From Labilithrix sp. (lineage in GTDB: Bacteria; Myxococcota_A; Polyangia; Polyangiales; Polyangiaceae), in contig JAHBWC010000005.1 of assembly GCA_019637225.1 (NCBI GenBank), positions 1 through 64,000 of the forward strand: 64,000 nucleotides of DNA, read 5' to 3'. Numbering within the stretch: the stretch's first letter is position 1; each line of letters starts with the position of its first letter. The notes beneath the pieces are model-generated. The model had not been told where the DNA came from. It searched no databases and saw only the letters and a list, made by a program, of their open reading frames with translations. The position numbers were made by a program, and so were the translations under genes. Positions 8,863 to 17,419 of the stretch are shown one piece after another.

Positions 8863-9399
8863 ATGTCCACGCCGGACCGCGAGCAAGACGTCTCCACGCT
8901 CACGTCGTTCGACGAGGTCTATGACCGCCACGTCGTCTTCGTCTGGCGCACCCTTCGTGCGCTCGGCGTACCCGACGCCGCGATCGAGGACGCGGTCCAG
9001 GACGTCTTCGTCGTCGTCCACCGGCGTCTGCCCGAGTTCGAGAGCCGCGCGAGGCTGACGAGCTGGCTCTTCGGCATCGCCCGCCGTGTCGCCAAGAACC
9101 ACCGTTTCAAGCGGCGCCCGAGCGAGGAGCTGGCGGACGTCGAGGAGCACGTCCGAGACGAGCGGCCGACCCCCTATGAAACGGCGGTGCAGACGGAGGC
9201 CGTCGCCCTGCTCGAGCGGCTCCTCGATCGGCTCGACGACAACCAGCGCATCTGCTTCGTCCTCATGGATATCGAGCAGCTGACGGCCGAAGAGGTCGCT
9301 TCGCTGCTCGAGATCAACGTCAACACCGTGTACTCGCGGCGCCGCCTGGCTCGCCTCGAGCTCAACCGGCTCACCGCCCACCTGAGGCGCAGCGAGTAG
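8863..9399 (+). CDS. ECF-type RNA polymerase sigma factor
   Basis: 178 residues, close to the usual ECF length. Region 2 spans about residues 10-75 (FDEVYDRHVVFVWRTLRALG, then AIEDAVQDVFVVVHRRL and LTSWLFGIARRVAKNH). Region 4 spans about 118-172, with the recognition helix near VNTVYSRRRLARLEL. The start is the ATG at 8863 after GGGGCGCCA. The gene is followed 76 bases on by a single-pass membrane protein and then by a run of surface lipoprotein genes on the same strand, which it may control. The 143 bases before it contain a locally AT-richer patch (about 8785-8800) that could hold its promoter. Confidence 0.92.
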   Translation: MSTPDREQDVSTLTSFDEVYDRHVVFVWRTLRALGVPDAAIEDAVQDVFVVVHRRLPEFESRARLTSWLFGIARRVAKNHRFKRRPSEELADVEEHVRDERPTPYETAVQTEAVALLERLLDRLDDNQRICFVLMDIEQLTAEEVASLLEINVNTVYSRRRLARLELNRLTAHLRRSE

Positions 9400-9475
9400 C
9401 CCGAGGACCGATGATGTACGCCGTCCGCGAAGCCCACGACCCTCGATCGCGCTCGCACGCGCGCGGAGACCGCGC

Positions 9476-10258
9476 ATGAGCGATCTGACTCCCGCCGCGC
9501 GTGAGCTCCTCGCGAAGGCGCGGCCCGGCTTCGGTCCGAGCGCCGCCGCTCGCGAACGCATGCGTGCCGAGGTGCTCCGGCACGCGGCGACCGCCGGGCC
9601 CACCTCGAGCGAAGCGCCGGCGTCCCGCGTCCGGCTCTCGCTGAGGGCACACGGCGGCAAGCTGCTCGGCGCTTCGCTCGTGGCGCTCGTCGCCGCGAGC
9701 TACGGGATCTCGCGCAGCTCGACGTCGGAGGCCGTCGCGATCGCGCCGCCCGCCGTCGTCACGACCTCCCCCGTCGAGACGCCACCGTCCGAGGCCGAGG
9801 AGCTCGCCTCGCCTCACGATCTGCCCGAGGCGCCGATCGCCGTCGCTCCGTCGACGAGCGGCTCCGAGAGGAGCGCCGCGCCGACGCAGGCCGCCGTCCC
9901 GCCGAGCCGCGCGGCGGTGGCTGCGCTCGAGCCGCCCTCCGCCAGCTCCCTCCCTGCCGGATCCCTTGGCGAGGAGATGCGACTCCTCCGCGAGGCCCAG
10001 AGTGCGTTCAAGTCCGGCGATCTCGCGCTCGCGAGGAGCCGCGTCGGCGAGCACGCACGCGCGTTCCCCGACGGCGTGTTGCGCGAGGAGCGCCTCGTCC
10101 TGGACGTGCTCTTGTCGTGCGGCGAGGGCCGGGTCGAGCACGCGCGTCGCGCGGCCGACGAATTCGCCGCGTCACACCCCCGCTCCTCGCATCTCGATGC
10201 GCTGCGCGGCTCGTGCGCCGGCCCCGGCGCGTCGCCTCCGCCGGGCTCGAGCGACTGA
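9476..10258 (+). CDS. Single-pass membrane protein with TPR-like C-terminus, possible anti-sigma factor
   Basis: 260 residues. The cytoplasmic N-terminus (about 58 residues, Ala/Arg-rich) is followed by one membrane helix (LLGASLVALVAASYGI), a long Pro/Ser/Ala periplasmic linker, and a TPR-like helical end (about residues 165-245). This is the plan of the FecR/TPR protein at 4056 without the FecR domain, and it holds the same place after an ECF sigma gene. No zinc-binding HxxxCxxC motif is present, so anti-sigma function is inferred from synteny and topology. A 6-bp inverted repeat at 10287-10304 separates it from the first surface lipoprotein gene. Confidence 0.75.
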   Translation: MSDLTPAARELLAKARPGFGPSAAARERMRAEVLRHAATAGPTSSEAPASRVRLSLRAHGGKLLGASLVALVAASYGISRSSTSEAVAIAPPAVVTTSPVETPPSEAEELASPHDLPEAPIAVAPSTSGSERSAAPTQAAVPPSRAAVAALEPPSASSLPAGSLGEEMRLLREAQSAFKSGDLALARSRVGEHARAFPDGVLREERLVLDVLLSCGEGRVEHARRAADEFAASHPRSSHLDALRGSCAGPGASPPPGSSD

Positions 10259-10349
10259 TTCCGGCGCGAGCCCCTCTCGTCGCGCCCGCCGGATCTCACC
10301 GGCGAGCGTCCTTCCTCTTTTTCCGTCACCCCCACCTGGACTCACGGAC

Positions 10350-11651
10350 ATGCCGAACCTACGGAGCCGACGATCCCTTCGCGCGCTCATCGCCCTGTCG
10401 CTCTTCGTCGCCGGAACGGTCGCCTGCGCCGAGACGATGAGCGCTGGGATCGAGGACGTGCCGGAGGACGCCGGGACGTCGCCGCCGTCCTTCACGCCAC
10501 CGCCCGGCGAGGCGGGAGCGGGGCCCGAAGACGAAGGGCCGGAGACGGTCGACCTCTGCATCGCGACCGAGTGTCCGGCGCCGTACTCGACGTGCGGGTT
10601 CAGCGCCGATCGCTGCCGGAACAACCTGTCGAACGACGTCGACAACTGCGGCGCCTGCGGGAACAAGTGCCCCTCGGAGATCTACTCTCCCATCGGAGGC
10701 GTCAACATCGACTTCCGTCATCTCGCGCCGCGATGCGTGGGCGGACAGTGCACCGTCGAGTGCAACAGCAACGACTGGGCGGACTGCAACGGACGGCTCG
10801 ACGACGGCTGCGAGACCCTGGTCAAGGGCAACCCCGAGGCCTGCGGCGGCTGCGGTATCAAGTGCGCCGCGGGCGAGCCGTGCCTCGTCCTCTCGACGGG
10901 GCAGTCGAAGTGCGGCTGCCCCGCCGGCATGACGTTCTGCCCGGCGTTGAGCCGATGCGTCGATCTCCAGAGCGACGACGCCAACTGCGGTGCGTGCGGA
11001 ACGGTCTGCCCGGCGGCGGCGGTCGACGGCGGCGCACCGCTGCCTCAACGCACCAAGTACGGCTGCGTCGGTGGCACCTGCGGAACGGACGAAGGCCACA
11101 TCAAGTGCTCGACGACCGCCTGGGCCGACTGCAACGGCGACCTCCCTTCGATCACGGGCGACGGCTGCGAGGCGAACGTCGGCTTCACGACCACCACCGT
11201 GAACGGGCTGCCGATGAGCCTCGGCGATCCTCAGAACTGTGGGGGCTGCGGCATCGCTTGCCAGCCCGGGCAGACCTGCGCGCTCCTCCGCCAAGGAGGC
11301 GTCCAGTGCGCGTGCGCGCCGGGTGAGTCGCTCTGCCAGAGCCGACGCGCGACCTGGTGCGCCGACTTGCTCACGTCGCCCGCCGACTGCGGGGCTTGCG
11401 GCAACGCCTGCGCGAACGACGCGACTAAGAACCTCGAGGGCCTCTGCAAGAAGGGCGTGTGCGTCAACGAATGCGCGCCCGGCTGGGGCGACTGCGACGG
11501 CAACGCGGACAACGGATGCGAGACGAACCTGAAGACCAACATCGCGCACTGCGGCGCGTGCGGGAACCGTTGTGCCACCGCAGAGGGACAGCCGTGCATC
11601 GAGGGTCAGTGCCTGATGACCGAGTGCGACGGCGGGACGGTGACGAAATGA
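10350..11651 (+). CDS. Cys-rich CGxCG-repeat surface lipoprotein
   Basis: 433 residues. I started it at the ATG at 10350, where a signal peptide ending in TVAC (Cys26) begins. After an acidic/Pro linker the mature part carries repeated modules of the type NCGxCGxxC and WADCNGxxxDGCE, with more than 40 Cys in total, as in many Myxococcota surface proteins. The WxDCxGxxxxGCE pattern, seen three times, looks like a loop that could bind calcium, but I cannot show this. It is the first of five consecutive lipoprotein genes; its stop overlaps the next start (ATGA), so the two are translationally coupled. No enzymatic motif is seen. Confidence 0.88.
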   Translation: MPNLRSRRSLRALIALSLFVAGTVACAETMSAGIEDVPEDAGTSPPSFTPPPGEAGAGPEDEGPETVDLCIATECPAPYSTCGFSADRCRNNLSNDVDNCGACGNKCPSEIYSPIGGVNIDFRHLAPRCVGGQCTVECNSNDWADCNGRLDDGCETLVKGNPEACGGCGIKCAAGEPCLVLSTGQSKCGCPAGMTFCPALSRCVDLQSDDANCGACGTVCPAAAVDGGAPLPQRTKYGCVGGTCGTDEGHIKCSTTAWADCNGDLPSITGDGCEANVGFTTTTVNGLPMSLGDPQNCGGCGIACQPGQTCALLRQGGVQCACAPGESLCQSRRATWCADLLTSPADCGACGNACANDATKNLEGLCKKGVCVNECAPGWGDCDGNADNGCETNLKTNIAHCGACGNRCATAEGQPCIEGQCLMTECDGGTVTK

Positions 11652-12862
11652 GCCCTCGTCGACGCCTCGCGACCACGCATCGACTGAGCCTCGCCCTTGG
11701 GCTCGCGCTGCTCTCCGTGCCGCCGCTCCTCGTGGCCAGCTGCGCCGACTCGGCCCCCGACGCGGACCTCGGCCCCGACGCTGCGCCGCCCACGACCGAC
11801 GACGACGCGAGCGATCCGATCGACGCCGGCGGATCCCCGGAGGACGCCGGCTGCGAAGCGGGCGATCCGCGCTGCGCCGAGACCGAGCTCCCGTGCGCCG
11901 AGACGGACTTCTGTCCGGTGAAGGGCGTCGTCGACGCGCGCTACGCGCTCACCGCGATCTGGGGGAGCAGCAAGGACGACGTCTGGGCCGTGGGCTCCGC
12001 GGGGACGGTCCTCCACTGGGACGGACAGGGCTGGAAGCCGCGTCCCGTCGCGACCGGTCACACGCTGTTCGGTGTCTGGGGCAGCGGCGCCGGCGAGCTC
12101 TGGGCGGGCAGCACCTACACCGCGTCGTTCCGCGGGACGATCCGAGAGGACGCCTCGGTCGAGTGGACCACGCTTCCGCCGCTCCCCGTCCCGAGCATGA
12201 ACGATCTCTACCCCGCGCTCGCCACGGTCTGGGGTCGTGCACCCGACGACGTCTGGTTCGTCGGCGGCGACAAGGTCGGGGTCCCGTACGCACGCGTGTG
12301 GCGCACGAGGCCCGGCGCCGACGGCGGCGTCGCGTGGCAGACGCTCGCGCCATGCACGACGGGAACCGACTGCCCGGCGGTCCGCGCGATCTGGGGACGT
12401 GCCGACGACGACATCTGGCTCGTCGGTGACCGAGGCCGCACGTACCACGCGGGCCTCACCGACGGCGGCGTGGCGTTCACCGCCGTCGAGAGCCAGACCA
12501 CGCAATCGCTCCGGGCCGTCTGGGGTGCGAGCGCGAGCGAAGTCTGGTCCGCGGGTGACGACGGCGTGGTCCGCAAGGCCTCCGCGACCGCGCCCTCGTG
12601 GACCCCCGTAGACGTCCCGACGAGCGCCGATCTCCGCGGGCTCTGGGGCTCGAGCGCGAGCGACCTCTGGGCCGTCGGAGCGTACGGCACCATCCTCCAC
12701 TTCGACGGCGAGGCGTGGACGCAGGCGTCGGCGGCGTTCCCGACCGGCCTCAAGCCGCACCTGTACGCCATCTGGGGAAGCGGACCGAACGACGTCTGGA
12801 TCGTCGGAGAAGGGATCCTCCTTCATCGCTCCGGTCCCGCAAAGTCAGGAGGACAGCCGTGA
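11648..12862 (+). CDS. Lipoprotein with seven-repeat beta-propeller
   Basis: 404 residues. The signal peptide ends in LVASC (Cys32), followed by an Asp/Ala/Pro linker to about residue 90. Seven repeats of the form [IVL]-W-G-x(5)-[DE]-[VIL]-W-x-[VA]-G follow at roughly 45-50 residue spacing (for example IWGSSKDDVWAVG, VWGRAPDDVWFVG, IWGSGPNDVWIVG). Several are followed by G-x-[VI]-L-H-[WF]-D-G. Seven copies suggest a closed seven-bladed propeller, a fold usually used for binding. The gene overlaps its neighbours on both sides by four bases (ATGA and GTGA). It is a surface-exposed or periplasmic lipoprotein; the ligand is unknown. Confidence 0.88.
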   Translation: MSPRRRLATTHRLSLALGLALLSVPPLLVASCADSAPDADLGPDAAPPTTDDDASDPIDAGGSPEDAGCEAGDPRCAETELPCAETDFCPVKGVVDARYALTAIWGSSKDDVWAVGSAGTVLHWDGQGWKPRPVATGHTLFGVWGSGAGELWAGSTYTASFRGTIREDASVEWTTLPPLPVPSMNDLYPALATVWGRAPDDVWFVGGDKVGVPYARVWRTRPGADGGVAWQTLAPCTTGTDCPAVRAIWGRADDDIWLVGDRGRTYHAGLTDGGVAFTAVESQTTQSLRAVWGASASEVWSAGDDGVVRKASATAPSWTPVDVPTSADLRGLWGSSASDLWAVGAYGTILHFDGEAWTQASAAFPTGLKPHLYAIWGSGPNDVWIVGEGILLHRSGPAKSGGQP

Positions 12863-14085
12863 AGGTCGCTGGATTCGCGTCGTTCTTCGTCTCGGCGCTC
12901 GCCGCCACCGCGACGCTCTTCGCGTGCGGGGACGACCCTGCCGTCACCGACATACCGGCGTCCCCCGACGCGAGCGACACGGACGCACGCACCGCCGCCG
13001 TCGACAGCGGCGTCGACACTGCGACCGACGCCGACGCGACCGACGTGGACGCCGGCGATGTGGTGAGCGCTCCGAAGACGTGCAGCGACGACGGTTGGTG
13101 CCACACGACGGTGCCGACGGGACAGGTCCTGCGCGACGTCTGGTCGGACGGCGCGGGCGGCACGTGGGCGGTGTCCGACCAGGGCGCCATCCTCCGCTAC
13201 GACGGGACCGCGTGGTCCGTCGCGCACACCTACGCGGCGACGGACGCGAGGCTGTTCTCGATCTGGGGCAGCGGCCCGACCGACATCTGGGTCGGTGCGT
13301 ACGGAGCGATCCTGCACGGCACCGGCGCGACGCCGGCCAGCATCGCGTGGACCGAGCTCGCGCTCGATACGCTCGCGCCGGGAGCCGGGGCGGTGTCGAT
13401 CTACGGCACGAGCAAGGGCGACGTGTTCGTGGCCGCGCGCACGGCGGTGCTTCATTTCGGAGACGACGAGACAGGCTGGGTGGTCGATCCCGTGACGTCG
13501 GAGATCGCAGGCACGTCCGTCTCGGTCTGGGGCCGCGCTGGAGCGAGCGACGTCTGGATCACGAGCGTGAACGCCGCCACGAGGAAGAGCGTCCTCTTTC
13601 ATCGCAGCGGCGGCGCCGGGAGCGGCTTCAGCCCGGTCACGGGCGTCAGCGAGGTGCCGTTCACCGTCGTCGGGCGTGCGTGCGCCACGCCGGGTGAGCC
13701 GCGGCGCGGGTGGATGGTCGACGACGGCACGGTCTGGCTCGTCGGTACGCGCATCAACTTCACCTTCACCTGCCACTACGCATTCCGTGGCGTCGAGCGC
13801 CCTGACGCCGGTGATGCAGACGCCGGCGCGTTCGCCTTCGACGGCCGCGTCTTCTACGACCCCTACCTCGGGCAGAACGACATCTGGGGCACGTCTCCCG
13901 ACGACGTCTGGCTCGCCGGCGACTACGGCGCGCTGCACCACTGGGACGGAGCGAGCTGGCAGCTCGCGGCCATCACGGTCGGCGAACACCCCGTGAAGAA
14001 GAACCTCAACGCGATCCACGGCCGAAGCCCCGGGAACCTCTGGGTCGTCGGCGACGGCATCGCGCTTCGAAAAGGTGCACCGTGA
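12859..14085 (+). CDS. Second lipoprotein with seven-repeat beta-propeller
   Basis: 408 residues from the GTG at 12859, which has AGGAGGA upstream and overlaps the previous stop (GTGA). Lipobox LFAC (Cys23); an Asp/Thr/Ala linker runs to about residue 70. Seven WG-x(5)-DxW-type repeats can be counted (VWSDGAGGTWAV, IWGSGPTDIWVG, IYGTSKGDVFVA, VWGRAGASDVWI, a degenerate one at DDGTVWLVG, IWGTSPDDVWLAG, IHGRSPGNLWVVG). It is a diverged paralogue of the upstream propeller, probably from tandem duplication. Four Cys in the mature protein could form two disulfides. The stop overlaps the next start (GTGA). Confidence 0.87.
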   Translation: MKVAGFASFFVSALAATATLFACGDDPAVTDIPASPDASDTDARTAAVDSGVDTATDADATDVDAGDVVSAPKTCSDDGWCHTTVPTGQVLRDVWSDGAGGTWAVSDQGAILRYDGTAWSVAHTYAATDARLFSIWGSGPTDIWVGAYGAILHGTGATPASIAWTELALDTLAPGAGAVSIYGTSKGDVFVAARTAVLHFGDDETGWVVDPVTSEIAGTSVSVWGRAGASDVWITSVNAATRKSVLFHRSGGAGSGFSPVTGVSEVPFTVVGRACATPGEPRRGWMVDDGTVWLVGTRINFTFTCHYAFRGVERPDAGDADAGAFAFDGRVFYDPYLGQNDIWGTSPDDVWLAGDYGALHHWDGASWQLAAITVGEHPVKKNLNAIHGRSPGNLWVVGDGIALRKGAP

Positions 14086-15506
14086 AGAAGCACGCTCGAC
14101 GCTTCCTTCGTAGCGCGACGCCCTGGGCTCTGGTCCTCTCGACGGCGGGCCTCGCGGCCGTCGCGTGCGGCGATCCCGACGTGCGCATCGCCTATGTCGA
14201 TCCGCCAGACGGCTCCGCCGACGGACCGCCCGCGCCGTCACTCCCTCCGGCCGAGGACGGTGGGATCCCCGCCCCGATCGACGCGGCCGAGCCGGAGGAC
14301 GCGGGCGTCCTGTTCGACGGCGCCGGAGAGGAGGTCGTCTGCGCGACCACGCCGTGCGCGACCGAGCTGGCCGGCGGGGACACGTATTTCTGCGCGCGCA
14401 TCAGCGACGGGACGGTCCAGTGCTGGGGCACGGACACGCGCGGCGCGCTCGGGCGTCCTTCGCTCGACGGCGGCACGAACGCGGTCGCCTCGCCGGCGCC
14501 CGTCGAAGGGCTCGAGGGCGTCACGCAGCTCAGCGCGCGGCAGGCGACCTGCGCCCGCCTCGACGACGGCACCGTGCGCTGCTGGGGCTCGAACGCCAAC
14601 GGACAGCTCGGCGTGCGCACGCCGCCGGCTTCGGACACGCTCCCGCACCCGATCGCGATGGAGGTGCCGCTCGCGGAGCCGGCGCTGCGCGTCGACGCCA
14701 ACGACACGACGACGTGCGCGGTGCTCGCGTCCGGCAAGATCGCGTGCTGGGGCTCGACGGCCTACGGCCTCCTCGCGCGGACCACGACCGGCTTCGTCGG
14801 CGCCGCCGACATCGCCACGAAGGTCGAGCCGAAGGTCGTGAAGACGTCGACCGGAGTGGGAATCACCGAGGACGCGGAGGTCGTCACGTGGGCCGGGCTG
14901 CTCGGGCGTGAGGTGTCGATCCAACCGGTGGACCCGGCGTTCAAGCCGATGACCATCCCCGCCTTCGGCAACGTGCACGACCTCGCGTCGGAGGTGACGT
15001 ACGCCTACGACCAGGCCGCCGCCGCGTTCCGGCCCACCGGCCACAGCTGCGCCGCCGTCGCGGGCGCCGTCTACTGCTGGGGGACCGCGAGCACGTCGGG
15101 CGTGCTCTGCACGGGCATCCCCACGCCGGAGCCCACGCCGGTCCGGGTCTCGATGCCGCTCGATCCCGGGGTGTTCGCCCAGCAGGTCGCGGTCTCGAGG
15201 CGGAACACGTGCGTGCGCCTGACCGACGGCTCGGTGCGGTGCTGCGGAAGCAACGACCTCGGCCAGCTCGGGCGGGGGCCCGTGCCCGACGGCGGCGCTC
15301 CCGCGGTCGAGCCGGTGCTCGTGCCGGCTTCAGCGGTCACGGGTCATGTCGTCCAGGTCGCGCTCGGCGGTGACACCGCCTGTGCGCTGCTCAAGGACGG
15401 CAGCGTCGCGTGCTGGGGGAGCAACGCCCAGGGGCAGCTCGGGAACGGAGCGCGCGACTCCGCCCCGCATCCCGTCCCGGTGCGCGTCGAGCTCGCGTCA
15501 CCGTGA
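14082..15506 (+). CDS. RCC1-like repeat lipoprotein
   Basis: 474 residues. The GTG at 14082 overlaps the previous stop. Lipobox AVAC (Cys29), then a Pro/Asp/Ala linker. The mature part has six clear RCC1-type repeats of the form C-A-x-L-x-[DS]-G-[ST]-[VI]-x-C-W-G-x-N-x-x-G-Q-L-G, plus one degenerate copy near GVGITEDAEVVTW, making a probable seven-bladed propeller. The paired Cys in each repeat suggest disulfide-stapled blades, which suits an extracytoplasmic version of this fold; the eukaryotic RCC1 function does not transfer. It is the third propeller in a row in this operon. Confidence 0.9.
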   Translation: MKKHARRFLRSATPWALVLSTAGLAAVACGDPDVRIAYVDPPDGSADGPPAPSLPPAEDGGIPAPIDAAEPEDAGVLFDGAGEEVVCATTPCATELAGGDTYFCARISDGTVQCWGTDTRGALGRPSLDGGTNAVASPAPVEGLEGVTQLSARQATCARLDDGTVRCWGSNANGQLGVRTPPASDTLPHPIAMEVPLAEPALRVDANDTTTCAVLASGKIACWGSTAYGLLARTTTGFVGAADIATKVEPKVVKTSTGVGITEDAEVVTWAGLLGREVSIQPVDPAFKPMTIPAFGNVHDLASEVTYAYDQAAAAFRPTGHSCAAVAGAVYCWGTASTSGVLCTGIPTPEPTPVRVSMPLDPGVFAQQVAVSRRNTCVRLTDGSVRCCGSNDLGQLGRGPVPDGGAPAVEPVLVPASAVTGHVVQVALGGDTACALLKDGSVACWGSNAQGQLGNGARDSAPHPVPVRVELASP

Positions 15507-15579
15507 GCGCGCGCATCCCTGTTCACGATCGGCGCCGCTCGGTGGCGCCTCGAGTCGACGAGTCGAGAGGACGAAGCTG

Positions 15580-17388
15580 ATGGAGTGCGGACGAGGCAAG
15601 TCGCCCAGAGGGCCGAGTGTCGTGCTGGGATCGCTGGCGGTCCTGGTCGTGGCCGCGTGCGCCGCCACGGGCAGGGAGTTCAAGGACCCCGACGCGGTGG
15701 AGCCGCCGACGCTCGTGCCCGAAGAGGGCGGAGCGCCCCCGGAGACGTGCTCCGGACAGCGCTGCTCGCGCGACCTGAAGAAGGTCCTGAGCAGCTGCGA
15801 CGACAGCGTGATCAAGGAGTGCGCGGCGGGCCTCGCGTGCGGCGACGGCGAGTGCCGGGCGCCGTGCGAGGCGGTCGAGCTCTCGCAAGGGTCCGTGGGG
15901 TGCTCGTTCTGGACGCTCCCCCCCGACAGCGCGACCGAGGGGCAGCAGGGCTCGTGCTTCGCGGCCCTCGTCGCGAACTCGTGGGAGCAGCCGGTGAACA
16001 TCACCGCGGAGTACGGCGCCGAGCCGCTCGACATCTCGCGCTCGATCTACACGGCGAATCAGGAGAACGGTCAGGTCACGTACACCCCCGTCACCGGCGC
16101 GCTGCCGGCCGGCGAGGTGGCGATCGTGTTCCTCGCCCAGCGCACCAGCGCCAAGTACGCGTGCCCGGTGGGCGTGACGCCGGCGCTCGCGGCGGATCCG
16201 ATCACGCACGGCACGAGCCTCACGAAGGCCTTTCACCTAAAGGCCGACCTGCCGGTGACGGCCTACTCGATCTTCCCGTACGGCGGAGCCATCTCGCAGA
16301 TCCCGAGCGCGACGCTGCTCCTGCCCGTGTCGTCGTGGTCGGAGAGCTCGATCCTCGTCAACCCGTCGTCCGGCTACGTCATCAGCGGCGTCTCCGGGAC
16401 CTTCACGGCGCGGACGTTCGTCCAGATCGTCGCCGACGAGGACGACACGGAGGTGCGGATCGCCCCCAACACGGACATCAGCGACGGCTGGGGCGTCACC
16501 GGAACCGGGACGGGCACCTCGAAGTCGTGGACGCTCGCGCGCGGCGAGGTGCTCCAGATCACGCAGATCCCCGAGCTGTCCGGCAGCCCGATCGAGTCGA
16601 ACAAGCGCGTGGGGATCTTCACGGGCGCCGACTGCATCACCTACCCGACCAACATCGGCTTCTGCGACTCGATCCATCAGCAGATCCCCGGGCTGCCGAG
16701 CTGGGGACACGAGTACGCGCTCGTCCCCTACAAGTCCCGCGTCGCCGGGCCCGAGAAGGGAGTCCCCTGGCGCTTCGTCGGCGCCGCGAACGGCACGAAG
16801 CTCGTCTACGATCCGGCGCCTCCGGTCGGCGCCCCGACGACGCTCGAGACCGGCCAGGTGGTGACGTTCAGCACCGACCAGATCGTCACGGTGAAGAGTC
16901 AGGACAACGAGCACCCCTTCTACGTCGGCGTCTACATGACCGGCGCGATGCACAACGCCGGCACGACGAACCCGGCCTCGCGCACGATCGGAGATCCCGA
17001 CTTCGTCAACGTCGTGGCGTCGGATCAGTTCCTCGACCGGTACATCTTCTTCACCGACCACACGTACGCCAACACGACGCTCACGTTCGTTCGGAAGAAG
17101 ACGGCAAGCGGCTTTCTGCCGGTCGAGCTCGAGTGCGCGGGAGAGGTCACCGGCTTCGTTCCGCTCGGCGAGTCCGGCGAGTACGAGTACGCGTGGGTGG
17201 AGCTCACGAAGAGCTTCCAGCCGCGATCGTTCGCGAAGGGCAAATGCGGGTACGGCCGCCACGCCGCCTCGAGCGACGGCCCCTTCGCGGTCACCGTCTG
17301 GGGCACCGACCTCGACGCGAGCTACGGCTACCCCGGAGGGATGGGGCTCCGCCCGGTCACCGAGGTGCGCGCGACCGTCCCGAAGTGA
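15580..17388 (+). CDS. IgGFc-binding-domain-like surface lipoprotein
   Basis: 602 residues. Start at the ATG at 15580 after GAGAGGACG. Signal peptide ending in VVAAC (Cys27). A short Cys-rich head (residues 45-105) precedes a large domain of about 480 residues resembling the N-terminal domain of IgGFc-binding/mucin-associated proteins: AYSIFPYGGAISQIPSATLL, then SSWSESSILVNPSSGY, DDTEVRIAPNTDI and RVGIFTGADCI are typical of that family. In bacteria the domain occurs in large surface proteins thought to act in adhesion. It closes the lipoprotein series that starts at 10350, separated from the RCC1 gene by 73 bases. The convergent LuxR gene ends 31 bases downstream. Confidence 0.87.
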   Translation: MECGRGKSPRGPSVVLGSLAVLVVAACAATGREFKDPDAVEPPTLVPEEGGAPPETCSGQRCSRDLKKVLSSCDDSVIKECAAGLACGDGECRAPCEAVELSQGSVGCSFWTLPPDSATEGQQGSCFAALVANSWEQPVNITAEYGAEPLDISRSIYTANQENGQVTYTPVTGALPAGEVAIVFLAQRTSAKYACPVGVTPALAADPITHGTSLTKAFHLKADLPVTAYSIFPYGGAISQIPSATLLLPVSSWSESSILVNPSSGYVISGVSGTFTARTFVQIVADEDDTEVRIAPNTDISDGWGVTGTGTGTSKSWTLARGEVLQITQIPELSGSPIESNKRVGIFTGADCITYPTNIGFCDSIHQQIPGLPSWGHEYALVPYKSRVAGPEKGVPWRFVGAANGTKLVYDPAPPVGAPTTLETGQVVTFSTDQIVTVKSQDNEHPFYVGVYMTGAMHNAGTTNPASRTIGDPDFVNVVASDQFLDRYIFFTDHTYANTTLTFVRKKTASGFLPVELECAGEVTGFVPLGESGEYEYAWVELTKSFQPRSFAKGKCGYGRHAASSDGPFAVTVWGTDLDASYGYPGGMGLRPVTEVRATVPK

Positions 17389-17419
17389 ACGGCGTGGCCG
17401 CGCTCGGCGGGCAGTGCCC

